The notes: generated from the sequence alone by a model not told the origin. Positions 1-13,472 are shown, counted from the first letter of the stretch. The stretch is 64,000 nucleotides of DNA from Spirodela intermedia (GCA_902729315.2 LR746268.1:3403501-3467500), one strand, 5' to 3'. Program-made: numbers and translations.

Positions 1-427
1 AATTATTCACGAATTTTTTTTTAAAAAACAAATGGCTGCTTCTATAACGAAAGGGCGGTTTAAAATACAATTTTCCGAATTCCGTACATTGACTGTGAAG
101 ATAATTGCAATCTAATCTTGAAACATCCTGAGTAGCACTAACAATCCCTTGATGTAACCAAAAAATAAAAAAGTTATGAAAGTTAATCCAAATTTTTCTT
201 TCCTACAATAATAACGACTCATATGGATGCATTTTTCAAATTTGCACTATCGAAAAAAATATTCACACTCACGTCTCCTCACTTCAGCTAGGTTAGGATG
301 GAAAAAAAATCCCCTCAAACAGCATTATTCAATCATTCTTATGCGTAAACAGTGAATCTAATGATAAAGTTGGGCATAGGCATCCAATAGACCATTGAAG
401 ACAAAAGAAAACCCAAGGTATGCTCAC

Positions 428-3400
428 TGTGTTAAGAGCAAACAGTCTAGTTTCCACTTCCACCCAAGGGATTGATACATCTGTGTTGGCCCATATTCCA
501 CAAAAAATCTGTAGAAAAAACATTTAGCATTAATATCTTCTTGTGAAAAGGAAAGTAAAAACACATGCTAGCTAACTAGAGATAAATATAATAAAGCAAG
601 TCAATAGAAATCAAAATGTTGCAACAAAAGATGTACAAAACTGAAACAGAAAGTGATAATACTCCATTTACCAAAAACAATCAAATTGTGGTCCTTGAAA
701 AGCATAGAACAACTACTACAACTGTCATGACCAAGCATCTATAAAAATCCCACTTCAATAACATAACGCTTTCAAATGAACCCCAGAAATTAATTTTCAA
801 TTTTCTACATTTTTTTCCCCTTGCCTTCCTTGTAGATAAATGGTGCCTGACGAAATTTGAAATTGCCTAGCTACAAAAAAATATCAAAGACTTAAGAAAG
901 AGCAAAAAAAATCAGACAGGTAACTGGATTGACCTGATTGAGGAAATATATGTGTGCACTAATAACTCTTGTAGGTTTGAATACATTTTTACAAGAAAAA
1001 AATAACAGTCAGAGGAGAATTTTTGCGATTTGATTTAGCTTTTCAGAACGAAGAACTGTCAATTTCAAAAGAAATATGCACCCCAGATGAAAAAGCAGCA
1101 TACCAACTCATTGAAAATACTACCAGTGTATTCTCAACCACAGCTTTCCACAAAAAAAGGCTTGGACTGCTAAAAGTATTCCCACCGTGGTTATTTATCT
1201 TCAAATCTCATATCTTCGTAGAGGAGGTCATCATATTCAAGGTTAAATTATAAGTTTTGGGTGATAGTCATAGGCGTGGAGACTTTGACCTACAATCAGT
1301 GCCAGCTACATGGAACTAGGCGTGTCTCTGCATCCGTCATTTGTGAGGACATTCTCATTCCTTAAAACCTTTAGTCTATAGATCTCACTGATGGCATGTA
1401 TTTTGAGCGAAAAAGTAAAGAGGAAAATACATGGTTCGTAAGATAACGTAATCTTAAAAAAAATGTATACAGTTTTAGCTGTCAAAACGTAAATTAAGAC
1501 AAAAAACCTTTTGCAAAAAGGTGGAAGGCCCTAAAATCTGGCAAATGTCCACCAAAAGCTCCTCTAAATTCGTTCTGAACTGGAATAGGTCATCTGGTAT
1601 GCCAGTGCGTCCATTTTCGTTGTTGACATTAGGACCATTAACCTATAAAATGGTCAAATATGCAAGACAGTCAACAAAATGCATATGACCGGAATGCATG
1701 TAAAAGACAACTGATCACAGAAAGATACTATGAACAGGAAAATTACACTAGTCAGCCAGAATGTCAGATAAAATCAAGTTCGATAATGCTTTCTTTCTTA
1801 TTGTTTAGAACAAAAAAATGTTACGAGATTATTAAAAAGATGAAAACAAGAATGTTCCCAATGGAAACTACGAACAAGAACTTTAATGTGCACGATAAAT
1901 GGAGAGTGCAGCTTCAAACTCATGTCACTTTGCCTTGGAGGAGGTTTATAAGATGAATAAAGACAAGAAAAAGAAGAGAATCTATGTCAAAAAAACAATC
2001 TAAAGCCTCAAACAAATCCAGAAATAAGCTGGCTATATTATTTTCGTGAGCCAAATAAGTATTTACATATATCAAAGCTGACTATATTTTTTCCAGAAGA
2101 AACACTAAATATTTTCTGGCACTTATCAGTTTTATGTTGGATAACTGTCAGTCCATACGAGAAAGTGTATCAGCCATTAAATATATCTAAATATTGTGAA
2201 AGCCTTTACCTTTTCTGAAAATTTCTCAGTTCGTGGTGTAACCATTCATTCCATGTGCAAATACAATTTTCGGAAGATACATCAAAACCACAGTTCTATC
2301 ATTTAGCGAAAGCTGCTTCAAGCGTTACAACCTTAGCGACTGAAGGAAAGAAGAAAAACCTGAGCAGATAAAAGAAGAGCGTCTAACAATGCCAAAAAAA
2401 CAGGAGAAAACACATCCTTTGCAGATTTCTGGTTGCTTTCCCTGTTCACATCTAGTCCAAGCAGATAATTTGCTAGACAACACCTAGAGAAGAGTATTAC
2501 CAAATAAAAAGATCAGTCTCCGAATAATGAAAGTACATTCAACCAAATGATAAGATCTAAAAACAGCAAAGAAAGGATATTATTTTGAAATTAAATGCAG
2601 ATGCCAGGTAAGAAAACATAATAAACTCCAAGTTACGTTGATACAAGAAATAGTGATGGGATGAACCCAAGATAGAAGCACACGTTCAAATAACTCAGTA
2701 TTTAAAAACAGATTATAATACCAGAACACATTCTCAGGCAGCCCAACTCAAAGTTTAAAAAGCACTTCAAAATTGGCAACATCAGACAAATTCTACAAAG
2801 TCAACAGAGATGTAAAGCAAAACGACAAACTTTTGATCTTTTAATAACTTTGTACCTCGGATACATAAATTATGAGACAAGAGTAATTTACAAAACAGAT
2901 GTTTGAATGCCAAAGTTTATACCTAACTATGATGCACAATTTCAGAACAGATGCTGTAGTTCCAACATGACTGCCATACTCAAGTTGAAACATTCAAGAA
3001 AACAAAAAAAGAAACGTAATTCTTATTGTAGAACTATGGTGTAGAAATTAGCTTGGGAACGCAGTGGAAATAGAACCAAATCATTGTCTAATTGCCTATT
3101 ATTCGCACTAAGGTCAACTTTGACCTTATTATGACGAGCAGATTGTGCATATTCAATGTGTTAAAGTATTTCTTGTTTTCATGTTAGGAGGGCAGGCCAA
3201 AACGAAATTTGATAGAAGTTGAAACTGTTAAAAAACTGAGAGGTATTAGGGCAAGGGAAGTTCCATTAAAGGGCGTTTCCACGTGGTAGAACCTCCTCGG
3301 AGAATATAAGATTTTCATGAGGCTGCTCCTGAGCCGCCATCCAAGCACGAATACCTTTGTTTAAGAGAATATTTTGGTGAGACTCTGGCATCACAAGGAC

Positions 3401-6400
3401 AAGAGAGCTCAAGAGAATCTTGAGAAATCAGCAGGCACGAAGACACAGGAAGAAGAGGAACCCAATCACAACGAACCTAAAGATATCTCAAAACTGTTGG
3501 AGGCAACAATGAGAGAACTGCTGTGTGAATTTGACTGCAAGGTAGAGATATCAATTGGCAAACTAGACGATGATGTGCAAGTTATAGCTACAAAAATTGG
3601 GAAAAGATGGCATCTCGGTGTTCCAAGAAATGCTAGAAAAGCAACATAGAAAGATCACAATGCAAATAAGAGAGATAAGTTATATGGGCAAATCGGGCTT
3701 ATTGTATAGAACATTAAAGAAGTGTGCGAAGATAATAAGAGGTCAGTGAGAGAGCAAATAAAAAGGTGCAATCTATATTATCCACCAGCCAGAAACAAAG
3801 TGAGAAGAAGGAAGAGGCCTCATTAAAGGATATCAGATGAGCTCTCTTAATGAGGGTATAGAGACACAGCAATCGGGATGTCTAGAGGAACAATCATCAG
3901 AGAGGAAGGGAGAGATGATTATCTCACACTATTAAGAACCTTTCAGCTGGTTTTGTCTCGACGTCACTAAGGTATTTGGCAGCTAAATAGGAAGGAGAAG
4001 AGACACCAATTCCATCACCCGCCAGAGGTCAATCGGATTTCAAGTTGGCAAGGTGTGTCAAGGGAGATTTCCATGACCTCTCTAGCATGGAGGAGGGGAA
4101 AGGGAAACATAGACATTATGCAGAAAAGAAAAAAAATCCGATTTCATTGCTGCTGCACTGGTTAATGTTTGTAAACTTAATCGTACTTATGCCTGATCAA
4201 ACTTGAGAGCAAACATCTCTCACCAAAGGTTGGATATGTTCCTAGTTTCAGTTGAAGAGGAGGCTAGTTTTCCCAAAATGAAAACTATCTGCTAACGTAG
4301 AACAACTTTAGACCATAAGCCTATCTCACTAAAGGCAAGAAGAGAACGCAAAAAAACGCATCTTTCAATTTGAGAAGAAGCAATCACAGGACAAGGTCCT
4401 GCACGAACTAATTAGCAGAGTATGAGTCGCTACTAAAAGAGGCTTTTCAGCAATGACCATTTGATCATGAAGCTGAAAAAGGTCAGGAACTCACTACATG
4501 GTAGGCTAGCAAGACCCCCTTCGGATAGAACTGAAAAGGACAAGCTTCTATGACAGATTCAGAGCCATAATATGCTTGATGATACATGTTCTCAATGATG
4601 AGGATAGAGAGCATTGAGAGTTGAGTGGAGAGTGAATTTTACGAAAAAGTAACCTTAATGCAAAATGAAGACCAAGGGATAGATGGATTCAAGAAAGGCA
4701 CAACAGCACAAACTGCTTCCACATGATTTTATCACATAGGTGAAGCACAATTCGCTTTAGAATTCTGTGCTAGATTATTCACTAGCAACGCGGACGGGGT
4801 CTCTCTATTAAATGCCATATAACTCCCACTCTCTTTGAGAGGACTTGTGAAATGTCTTGACCCTTGTGGAATAAGAATCGAGAGGAACTGTAGTTTTGTA
4901 AAAATAGGATAAGGCTTTTGGAGTGGATGGTTTTCCGGTCCTTCTTTCAAAACTAATAACTAAGCGTGATCTAATGAAGGCTGTGGTAGAATTCGAGAAA
5001 GGGAAGAGATCATCTGAGAGCCTTTAATGAAAACCTTCTTAACAATGATCCTAAAACCAGAAGTTGCATATTGGCTGAAAGACTTTAGGCCCAATAGCTT
5101 CTTGAATAGCTGAATAAAATCATGGCAAGCATGATTACTTCACGGCTAGAGCAATGTTTGAATGGCTCAATCAGCAAAAATTTAAATACAATGACCTATA
5201 CAAAACCAACTCACAAAAATATTGAAAGGAAACCTGAAAGATATATACTATCTCAATGAAGGAACTCGCTCAACAACTTCCATAATTCTACAGAACCTTT
5301 TTTTAAAAAAATTATGAAATCCATTTTATGCATTGAAGAAATGTCGTAGCCTTCTCCTCGTTGGATCTTCTGCAAGAAACTGACAAACAGATGCGAAACC
5401 AAAGTTCATTGACTCATAACTAATTTTAAAGCCACTGCCACGTACAATATGTAAATTCGACTAAAATATGCCAATGATGTTCTTCCATGGAAAGGCGATC
5501 ATGGAAATTAAGAATCCAGTGCAGTGATCCTTCAAATTTTCAGGAAAAAAAAATATTTGATGACAAGGGATTGCATTATCTAGCCCAAAAAGGAATGATC
5601 AATGGCCTACCAGAATGAAGAATGCAGAAAATGTATCAGTAACATAAGGCTTGAAAACCATTCAGATGCGTCACTAACGAAAACAAAAAATGAATTTCAA
5701 GTATTCTAAAGAAATGGGGTAACATGTGCTGAAAATTAAAATTACCAAAACTGAACCGTTGAATCTGCAATATCCCAACCTGCGCTTGGGTAACCAGTGC
5801 AACTGCCAAAGCAAAACACCATAACTATTGAAAATGGTGAAAGAACTATTAAAATTCACAAATAGAAACGGAGCAGAAAACATTTACTGATTATCATTGT
5901 TGTGGAATTATGCTGTCCAAAAGAATAGAGGAGCACCTGAAGAAACATTTTCCATTCTCAAATTTTCTTCATCTAGGTTGTTCATATACAATGGATTGTT
6001 TCTACATCCTTACACACAAGGAGGCCTTCTTCTAGTTGGGAGAGGATCTCTCTCTCTCTAGTTGGGAGGATTGGAGGCCCTCTTCTTTTTCATTAATTTC
6101 TATAGAAGGGTGAATTTATGCTTCATAAAAAGATTTTTCATAGACAGAACTTATCCTTCGTACATTAATAAATGAATCGTCTCAAGGAAAAAGATGGATG
6201 TAAAATGGACATTCGCATCAATTTTGATAGGATTAAGTGACAACCACCTCAGAAGTGCATCAACAAGCAAAAGTGCTTCGGGGCTCCCTTCTGCAATCAA
6301 TGCCGGTGCCTGTTACACAAATAGAGAAAAGAACTCATGAGTACACTATGAGAATAAGAAAATTTAACAATCATATGAAATATCATGCCACGTAATAATT

Positions 6401-9363
6401 TTGATACATACTGCTTGCCCAACTTCTGCCAGCAAGCATGCAAGACCACCAATTACTTTCTCATCTCTACTTTTCACTGCTGGAATCAGGAGTACTTCTT
6501 TCAGGTAATGTATTCTATACAACAAAACTTGGGGTAATCCCTGCAAAAGAAAGGTAACTCAAAACCACCAAAAATATATTTTTCAACTTTTAAATGTAAA
6601 CAAGAAAATAATTCAATAACTATAATATTAGATACAGAATTTACTTCTGTGATCGATTATCAATCCAATGATGAGAAGTTTTTCCTTCACTTTCCTCTTA
6701 TTTAATATACGTTTCTCCTAAGAGTAGCCAATATATGGTGGTATGAAATTGATTGTATCTCCAACCTATTGTTGAATAGGACACTTCTGTTTCCATCATT
6801 CTTTGTTAACAGTATACAACAGGTGGAAAGTCAGTTATAGTTCATTTACTGCCAAAAGCTGAGTAAGGTTGTAAAATATCAAACGAGTATGAATGAGCAG
6901 GGAACATTAAAAAAAACCAAAATGTATTATCCTCAATATTTCATTGTTTTGCTCTGAAATAAAGTTGCATTGCTTTGAAAAAGTCTATACCTAAGGAGAA
7001 TAGATCCTATTAATATATTACAATGGAATAGCTCACTTATTCCAATCAGAAATGCTCACCAGAAGCATTATACTTTCATGAGGGGAATTTTTTTTCCATA
7101 CAGACTCTTTCCAAGGATGCCTACCTCATAACGACTTACAAGCTCAATTAGAACTTCAATTGCCACATCAAATGAGGATGGAACCTGTAATCATGAAATA
7201 GATGCCAAGACAATCCAGTTTTAGAGACAGTGCAATAATAAATTAAAATAAAGAGAAGCCATACCTGCAGAGAGTTGAATACAAAATTTAAGAGCGGATG
7301 AGGTGGCATTGAAGGAAGAGCCTCTGAGAAGCAACCAGCCCGAACCTGACATACACCATAGTTAATAATATGATGAGTTTGTAAGCTCGACAGATTTAGA
7401 AGTTGACTAAATTACGAGATGTATTGCATTTTTTTGTCAGCATTAGCACATGCCATATAAACAATAATATAAAGCAGGCATCTCACTTGAAAAATCCAAA
7501 AAAACAATTGGATAAAAATATGGGAGATATTAACAACATGTATAATTGGAGAAGGATATTGTGACGAGAAACCAACAAAATGACCTTTATTGTATGTTAG
7601 AATAAACAAGCTACCTCACTCTACTCTTGACGAATATCCCACCATCCAGTGGATGTATCATTAATCTCATGGCGAGAAAGAAAAATCATAAGCTGATGTC
7701 CTCATAAAATAAATAGAGTCACCATCATTTCAATAATATGAAGATAGACTAAATACAAGTATTGTCCACTTTTTTTAATTAAAACATGGAAGCATAGTTC
7801 CTTTTTTTAGAGAGGCACAACAATAAAAGAATAGAATTTCAAAAACCTTAAACGAAATGGAAAAAAATCGTTGGAAAAGTCCATATGTGCCAAACTTAAA
7901 GCTCCCCACTAAAGGCAAGTTTCACAAGCAAACACCCTACAGATTTTTGTCTATCCTACATGCTTAAGCTTCATATCGACGGTAAGATACCAAATCAATC
8001 ATTCACAGAGCATAGTTGATACCAATGTCCTGTCAAGGACACTAAGCAGACTACTAAGTCAATATGTCAAATATGCATTGACAGAATGAAGTTTACCACA
8101 CTGAACAAATGATAAAGATAGAATTTTTGTAAGAAGATTTGGGACTTTCAGTGAATAATTTTCAAACACGAACGTACTGCATCCATATCCTTTCAAATAA
8201 AATTTCAACACGAAGTTCACTTACCCAGCTTAGAAGACATCTCAGTACTTTTCGATTTCTAACATGAAGTTGATTCCCATCATCCATGCTATGTTCAGAT
8301 TGTTGCAACAAAAATTCTATAACTTCAGGAGTGTGAGAAAGAAGCTGAGAAGACATAAGACACTAGTAAGCACAATTACAATAGAATAAAGAAATTTACT
8401 GCAAAGAAAGCAAAAAAATACGTAATCAACTATATTACAAAACTAGCGAAGAAGACATATTTACCTCCCGCGTAAACTGCGACCTGCTGGTAAAATCAAT
8501 GCTGCGGTCCACATTTTGATCCTCAACTACCTCCTCTGGGAGCACCGTAAGCAACTCAAGCACTGCGACGTTCTCATTCTCCTGGCTCTCCAATTTGTGA
8601 AGGCTTGCGAAGAGCTGATCGACAGGCTTCTTGTGCTCAACTGCCCGAAGCACAAGCCCTGACAGAGCCAGGCATATCTGAGTCAAGAGCTGCAGGAAAA
8701 TCAAAACGTCAAGCAAGCCAAAAACACCAAAACAAACAGAAGAATTGTACTTTAAATGCATACCAAAGAGCCAGATTCAGAAAAGGAACCAGGGTCACCT
8801 AAGTACCTGATGTGGGCCTGCGCTAAATCTCTTCGCTGCAAGTAGGAGGGCGTTGATTAGGGCATCCTTGGTCCCCAGCTGCAGGTAGTAGCCCTCATTC
8901 TGGATCTGCTGGCGGCATCAGATTCAGGCATGGCGAGAGACAGGACGAGCCAATGCGAAACGAAAAAGAAAAGCCAATGACACATGCCACAAGGGATTGG
9001 TTTTTCTTCATCACCACATGATGCGCTTACCTTGCGGCGAAGGATCTGAGCAGCAAAGAACTCGACCTCAAATCCCAGCTGGGCAGGAAAGTTCAAAGAC
9101 GAAGCGGCGGCTGCAGCGGAAGAAGACGTCGGAGAGAGCAATCCGGACGTTGAAGGCCCAGGGGACAATGGCGGGGGGGGAGACAGGAGGAGGGACGTGG
9201 CCACCTCCCAGGCAGCGTCGCTCAGCTGGAACTGGACGAGCCACTGGTTGGCCGCCACGCGGTTGCAGGACTGGGCATCGTGGTTGAGCACTCGCACTGC
9301 CTCTGCCACCTTCGCCCTTTGCTGTTCCAGCTCCGCCGCGGCGGCTGCTCCCGCCACATCCAT
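428..9363 (-). CDS. Importin-13/transportin-like nuclear import receptor, 5' half (12 exons, runs off left edge)
   Basis: Coding exons in transcript order: 9031-9363, 8807-8905, 8465-8689, 8225-8344, 7265-7345, 7125-7184, 6412-6540, 6248-6309, 5746-5802, 2360-2483, 1508-1642, 428-508. All junctions are GT-AG and phases agree, giving 502 residues. The first ATG in frame is at 9363. Residues from about 27 form the importin-beta N-terminal region ([21 protein letters not shown]). An exportin-1-like helical stretch follows ([20 protein letters not shown], then [18 protein letters not shown] and [13 protein letters not shown]). Later exons give [27 protein letters not shown] and [18 protein letters not shown]. 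The layout matches the plant ARM-repeat karyopherin represented by Arabidopsis At1g12930, related to animal importin-13/TNPO3, which carries protein cargo through nuclear pores. Family members are roughly 1000 residues, so about half lies left of base 428. A Pro/Ser/Ala-rich loop interrupts exon 1 (about residues 55-85). Cargo is not inferable here. Confidence 0.9.
3360..5560 (+). mobile_element. Degenerate L1-type LINE (APE and reverse transcriptase remnants)
   Basis: The plus-strand reading frames are broken by stops and frameshifts but keep LINE landmarks in order. Around 4205-4330 is the end of an AP-endonuclease domain ([10 protein letters not shown], then LDHKPISL). Around 5060-5180 is the start of reverse transcriptase ([13 protein letters not shown], then a frameshift to [19 protein letters not shown]). 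At about 5467 the catalytic YADD motif is changed to YAND, followed by ILQIF. The charged, Gln/Glu-rich frame at 3374-3649 may be an ORF1 or 5' remnant. The element lies antisense in intron 9 (2484-5745) of the karyopherin gene. Ends, poly-A tail and target-site duplication were not identified, so the limits are approximate. It is long dead. Confidence 0.7.
6026..6085. repeat. Short imperfect duplication with CT run
   Basis: The motif TCTAGTTGGGAG occurs twice about 28 bases apart, around a short run of CT, with GGAGGCC on both sides. It lies in intron 8 of the karyopherin gene. It looks like a small local duplication. Confidence 0.5.
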
Positions 9364-10960
9364 TGTCCCTCCCCCAGCTGCTCCGTCAATCAAGGAAAAA
9401 GGAACAATAACATAATACGAATCATCCGATATAATCCCACCGGAGGAGAGATACAGAGAAACTATTTGAATGAGAGAAGTGAGAAGGGGCGGCGGCGCTC
9501 GCGGAAAGAGAGAGAGATCCCTCCGCCCCTCATCTGAGAGCGAGAGGGAGAGACAGAAGCTGAGAGAGAGCGAGAGAGAGAGGGGGGAGGGAGGTGGGAA
9601 GGAAGGAAGGAAGGAACGAACTTAACTGCCCGCGGTGGATTTCGTTTGAAATCCGAGACGGAGCACGTCGGAAGACGCCGCCGAGGATCGGACGGCTGAG
9701 GAGTGAGCAGGTGGTGGCGTGGAAGTGGGAGGAGAGGGTCTGCAATGAGGGAGGAAGAGACGGCCAGGAGGCCTGCGATTGGGGCCGTAGAGGAAGAGGG
9801 TTTTGTTTCTTACACTGTAGAGAGAGAGAGACAGATGAGTGAGAGAGAAGGACAAATAATTGAGAGCCTAGTTAATGTGCTTCTGACAACTGGCCGACTC
9901 TCCTTAAGCGAGGAAGCCAGAGACCGCATCTGTTCTGGTCACCGCTGGACGGAGCCGGCACACAGTCGCCCTCGGCCACCCCCCAGCGGCGGAGTTCTGG
10001 ACACCGCCGGCACAGCCGCAACGCGTGGGGTCTTACTGCCCAAGCCAAACACGGCCGAACTCTAGTACTAGAGAGTGCAACAATACCTTCCTGAACACCA
10101 AAATTGGGCCAAAACGATCGCCTATTTTTAAATTATCCATGATTTTACTCTATCAAAAATGTTATTTATTAACTCGGTACGGATTTTCTGATATCTAGTG
10201 ATGCCATTTTTTTAAAAAAATTAACCGGCAAAAATAATCAGCAGCTTTCGATAATGTAATAAATTATTTATTTTAATAAACAAAAAATTACCCATTTTCT
10301 TGTTTCACGAAGTGGTGTCCTCTCCAAATATGGTATCCTCCATACTTTCTACTCTCATGTGGGCTCAGATGATTCCCCCTTCAAGCTCTTGAGCTCTGTC
10401 TGCTCTAGCTTTTGTTGTGGGTTCTCTGGTTGGTCTCCATGAGTGAACGATCAACGTGCTAAATGCTGTCAGATGGTGATGCTGATTCTCTGTTGATCTT
10501 CGTCGTAGAGTGAGGATCGAAACCATACAAGACCACGGGGCCGGTACCCATCCTAAGAGTGCGATAGGGATGTGGTCATCACTTTGTTTTGGGTAGATTA
10601 CCACCATGGTAAGCAAGGGCTAGCATTAGTGTGAATCATGGATACTGGGATAGTCTTCTATTGGATTAATTATTACCTCGGTGGGATGTATGGAGAGAGA
10701 AACTGGTAAGTTATCTACTGAATTATCCGAGTAGAAAAAAAAAATGTTACTTTTTTCTTGCGAGGATTGCTTCGTTATTGACCGAGGGGACGAGGGGCGG
10801 GGGGCTAGGTTAGGGTTTGGGGAGCTTGGGTGAGGGGGAGGAGACGATGGGAAACGGCTGGCCCTGACCAATTGGAATATGTCCCCCCGGTGACGGGCTC
10901 TACGTGGCGAGAGGTTCCTCTTGGTCGTGACCGGTCTCGACATCCCTGGGGCTCCGGACG
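9364..10960. promoter_or_regulatory. Divergent intergenic region between karyopherin and CK2-beta genes
   Basis: The karyopherin gene is transcribed left from 9363 and the CK2-beta gene right from 10961, so this 1.6 kb must hold both upstream regions. Positions 9364-9870 are purine-rich on the plus strand (GA tracts at about 9480-9590, four GGAA units near 9598-9617, more GA at 9820-9870), which is CT-rich in the sense of the karyopherin 5' leader. Around 10080-10340 is AT-rich DNA without a recognisable gene. GC rises again from about 10760. No clear TATA box could be assigned. The open frames here are low-complexity and unlike any family I know. Confidence 0.5.
9480..9618. repeat. GA/GGAA purine tract in the karyopherin 5' leader
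   Basis: Almost uninterrupted purines on the plus strand: GA dinucleotides mixed with GGAA tetranucleotides. On the gene's sense strand this is a CT-rich leader just upstream of the ATG at 9363, a common plant 5'UTR or core-promoter composition. Confidence 0.75.
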
Positions 10961-11177
10961 ATGAAGGGTGCCATGGGCCCGTCCCGCGTGGCAGGGAGAT
11001 CGCGCTACCGTCTCAACCTCACTGGAGCGTCAGGGGAATCGAACTCTAGGAGTATTCCCATGGTCGCCGGGGGGTCGAAAAAACGGCCGGACAGTGGGTT
11101 GGAATCCGGTGTCACGGGGGGCGGCAAAGAGGCCAAGCAGCACGACCACCAGTTCCACGGCCAGCCACCCCCAGCAG
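10961..11177 (+). CDS. Candidate first coding exon of the CK2-beta gene
   Basis: An ATG at 10961 opens 72 codons plus one base, ending at a good donor (GCAG/GTATTG at 11177/11178). The product is basic, Gly/Ser-rich and low-complexity (SKKRPDSGLESG, KQHDHQFHGQPPPA), like the variable N-terminal tails of plant CK2-beta subunits. It ends in phase 1, exactly what the next exon at 13473 needs: the split codon becomes Glu, giving [13 protein letters not shown]. With this exon the five-exon CDS is 849 bases, a whole number of codons for 282 residues, which is the usual size for the plant family. The tail is not conserved enough to prove it. A start at the inner ATG near 11060 is possible. Confidence 0.6.
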
Positions 11178-12289
11178 GTATTGTCGTCGAGCCGAAGTCC
11201 TGTCTCCAGAAAATTTCGTGTGTCGAGGGCCGAATTCACACTGTCAGTCAATGCCTCAAATCCAAACAGCGGAGGAGGCTTGTGTTTCGGGCGGTCTGTA
11301 CTGCACCCAAGTGGGCTCGTTTTTCTCTAGGAAACATCTCCCCATATTGACTTATCTATCATTGTGATTACTGCTTTCGGATAATAGACTAATACGACAA
11401 TAGTCTCTTAAGTATAGTCAACGTGCTGCGTTAGATGCTCCTCCCTCACCTCAAAATATTTCAGTGGCATATTTTAATAGCCAAAGAAGTTTGTGATTGG
11501 ACATGACCTAATCACAGATCTGACCTGACTCTACCATCCGCGCTCTGCTTTCGTGCTTTTGATAGTCACTTCAGGATGCCGAGGACTTAATATTCTGTGC
11601 TTGTTTATCATATGTTTTGCTGGCGGTTCATTCAGATTATCATTTAATCCCTTCCTGGACTTAGTTTCGTTCATGTCCATTTTTTCTTTCAAAGACATTA
11701 TAAACACAGTTAACTTGTAGCGGTGTAGACGAATTGTGATAAGATTTGATGATAGGAAGACTTGATGCCAGTAGGTAACGAGGTTGTTGATGTGCGCTCC
11801 AAAACACTGGTTAGAACCCCCATGATTGAGTTGCGACGCTTCTGGATATGTATCCTACACCGGAACTGAATTCCTTTCAAAATGGAATATGTGCCAAACA
11901 TACATGCCTTGATTCCTTATTTCGACAGGTGCAAATATCTGAATTTCACCTTTTTAGATGCTTTTTAAGTCTCATACCATCACTAACTCGCATTCAGAAA
12001 TATGTATCCATTTTTATGGTAGTTTCTTTTCTTATCCTCCTATATCACTAATAGTCTACTTGAACGCCAGGGTTTTCATTTGTAAATAAACGATATGCTG
12101 TCTTCTCTTAGAAAACAACCACGTTTCTCACTTCTCCATTGCCATAGGTCTACTCGAATCCGACTATAGGCGCCTTTATTTCGTAGACTCCGAAGATAGT
12201 CAGTGTAGCCAGCTATTGGATCTCTTCTCTCCAAGATTTCTCCTGAAACGTAGGTACCGACCTCCTACCCTGGAGCAGTGATCAAATGC

Positions 12290-12605
12290 TTGTTAAAACC
12301 TGCCATTAGGATCAAAGAGGATCTGCAATAGTTTTGTAAAGCTCAGGTTGTGCACTATTTGTGTCTCCTGAAAAAAAGTCTTATTGTCCATTACCCGTGC
12401 AAATCTATGAGGTTGCTGCCACAACATACCTAGGATGTTGAGTGTCTCTCCACACCCTAGAAATAGTTTTAATTTTGCCCTGGAAAACATCTCATGGTCT
12501 ACCATTTCTGTTGTACTCTTGCTTAACCATTCCCATCCACAACCTGCCTTCCTTCTGTATCAGCTTCCATAGCCACTTCATTAGGAAAGCCCATTCCAGA
12601 CTCTC
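12290..12605 (-). mobile_element. LINE 3'-end remnant
   Basis: Read on the minus strand, this stretch resembles the C-terminal zinc-knuckle region downstream of reverse transcriptase in plant L1-type LINEs: AFLMKWLWKLIQKEGRLWMG followed by VKQEY. After stops and frame changes comes a segment like the usual NGK-RFWED-W block (here GNGQ and FFSGD) and ELYKTI. It is a short dead scrap, antisense in the putative CK2-beta intron 1 (11178-13472). No ends or target duplication are visible. Confidence 0.5.
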
Positions 12606-13472
12606 AACCTAATGATGCAAATTCCTCAAGTGTCTTTGTGCTGACAATTCCGCCCCCCAATTTGTTGTCATGCCACCTTAGTTCCTGCTCCATTACCATG
12701 ACAGAAAATTTCTCTGCTAGATTGTTTCTATTTACTGTGCTGCTACTGTTGATATTCTGAAGATAGAGAGATGATAAGTTGACAAGTTGCACGGTACACG
12801 GTTACTCAACGGAAGTCCCCCTTTTTAACAGAATGCACATTTTTTGACCAATCCCGTTGGTGCACAATGCCAGCGGTGAGGGTCAACATGATATAAGATG
12901 CAGATAATTTTCCCACCTCATACCCTGGAAGAACTTCTGCCCCCTTCATCTTCTCTCTGCATTCAGGCTCACAAACAAAATGGTGTCTTCCTTGGCGGAT
13001 TTGTTTTCGGTTTCATATGCATTCTTGTATTAATTTCCTTGATTGATGAAGTTAAGCTTTCGATGATTCATGGATTAATGTACATATTTAATGCAAAAAT
13101 TGGAAAAAAAATTGTTCCCTCGTTTGTTGGCATTTTTGGTATCTTTTTATTGAGGTTCAAATTTTCTGCTGCTGCTGATGCCATGATTTACATTTATACA
13201 CCATGATGACTTCCATTCTAGCTTCCGAAATATCTGCTTTTGCAACTTTTTCACCCTAAATCCATTTACACATATAGAGCAGTAAACGTTTGAAAGGTAT
13301 CTCTGATGCCATCGGGTTGTGTGGGGGAGTTGCTGATGCCTTGTGGCTGAACCCAGTAACTGGGAAAGGTTACATATTAGAAATTTTGTGCATTTGAGAA
13401 ATTGTTCTCCTTTTGGCTTTCATACGATATCATGTAGTTATGCTTTATGGTGGACTGTTATGCAATTGATAG

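Noticed and set aside
8605-9842. Several plus-strand open frames opposite the first karyopherin exons
   Set aside because: They are antisense shadows of GC-rich exons and of the GA-rich leader, with low-complexity Arg/Gly/Glu products.
12898-13206. Hydrophobic open frame of about 100 codons on the plus strand
   Set aside because: It lies within the putative CK2-beta intron, is AT-rich, shows no family resemblance and overlaps no matching splice signals.
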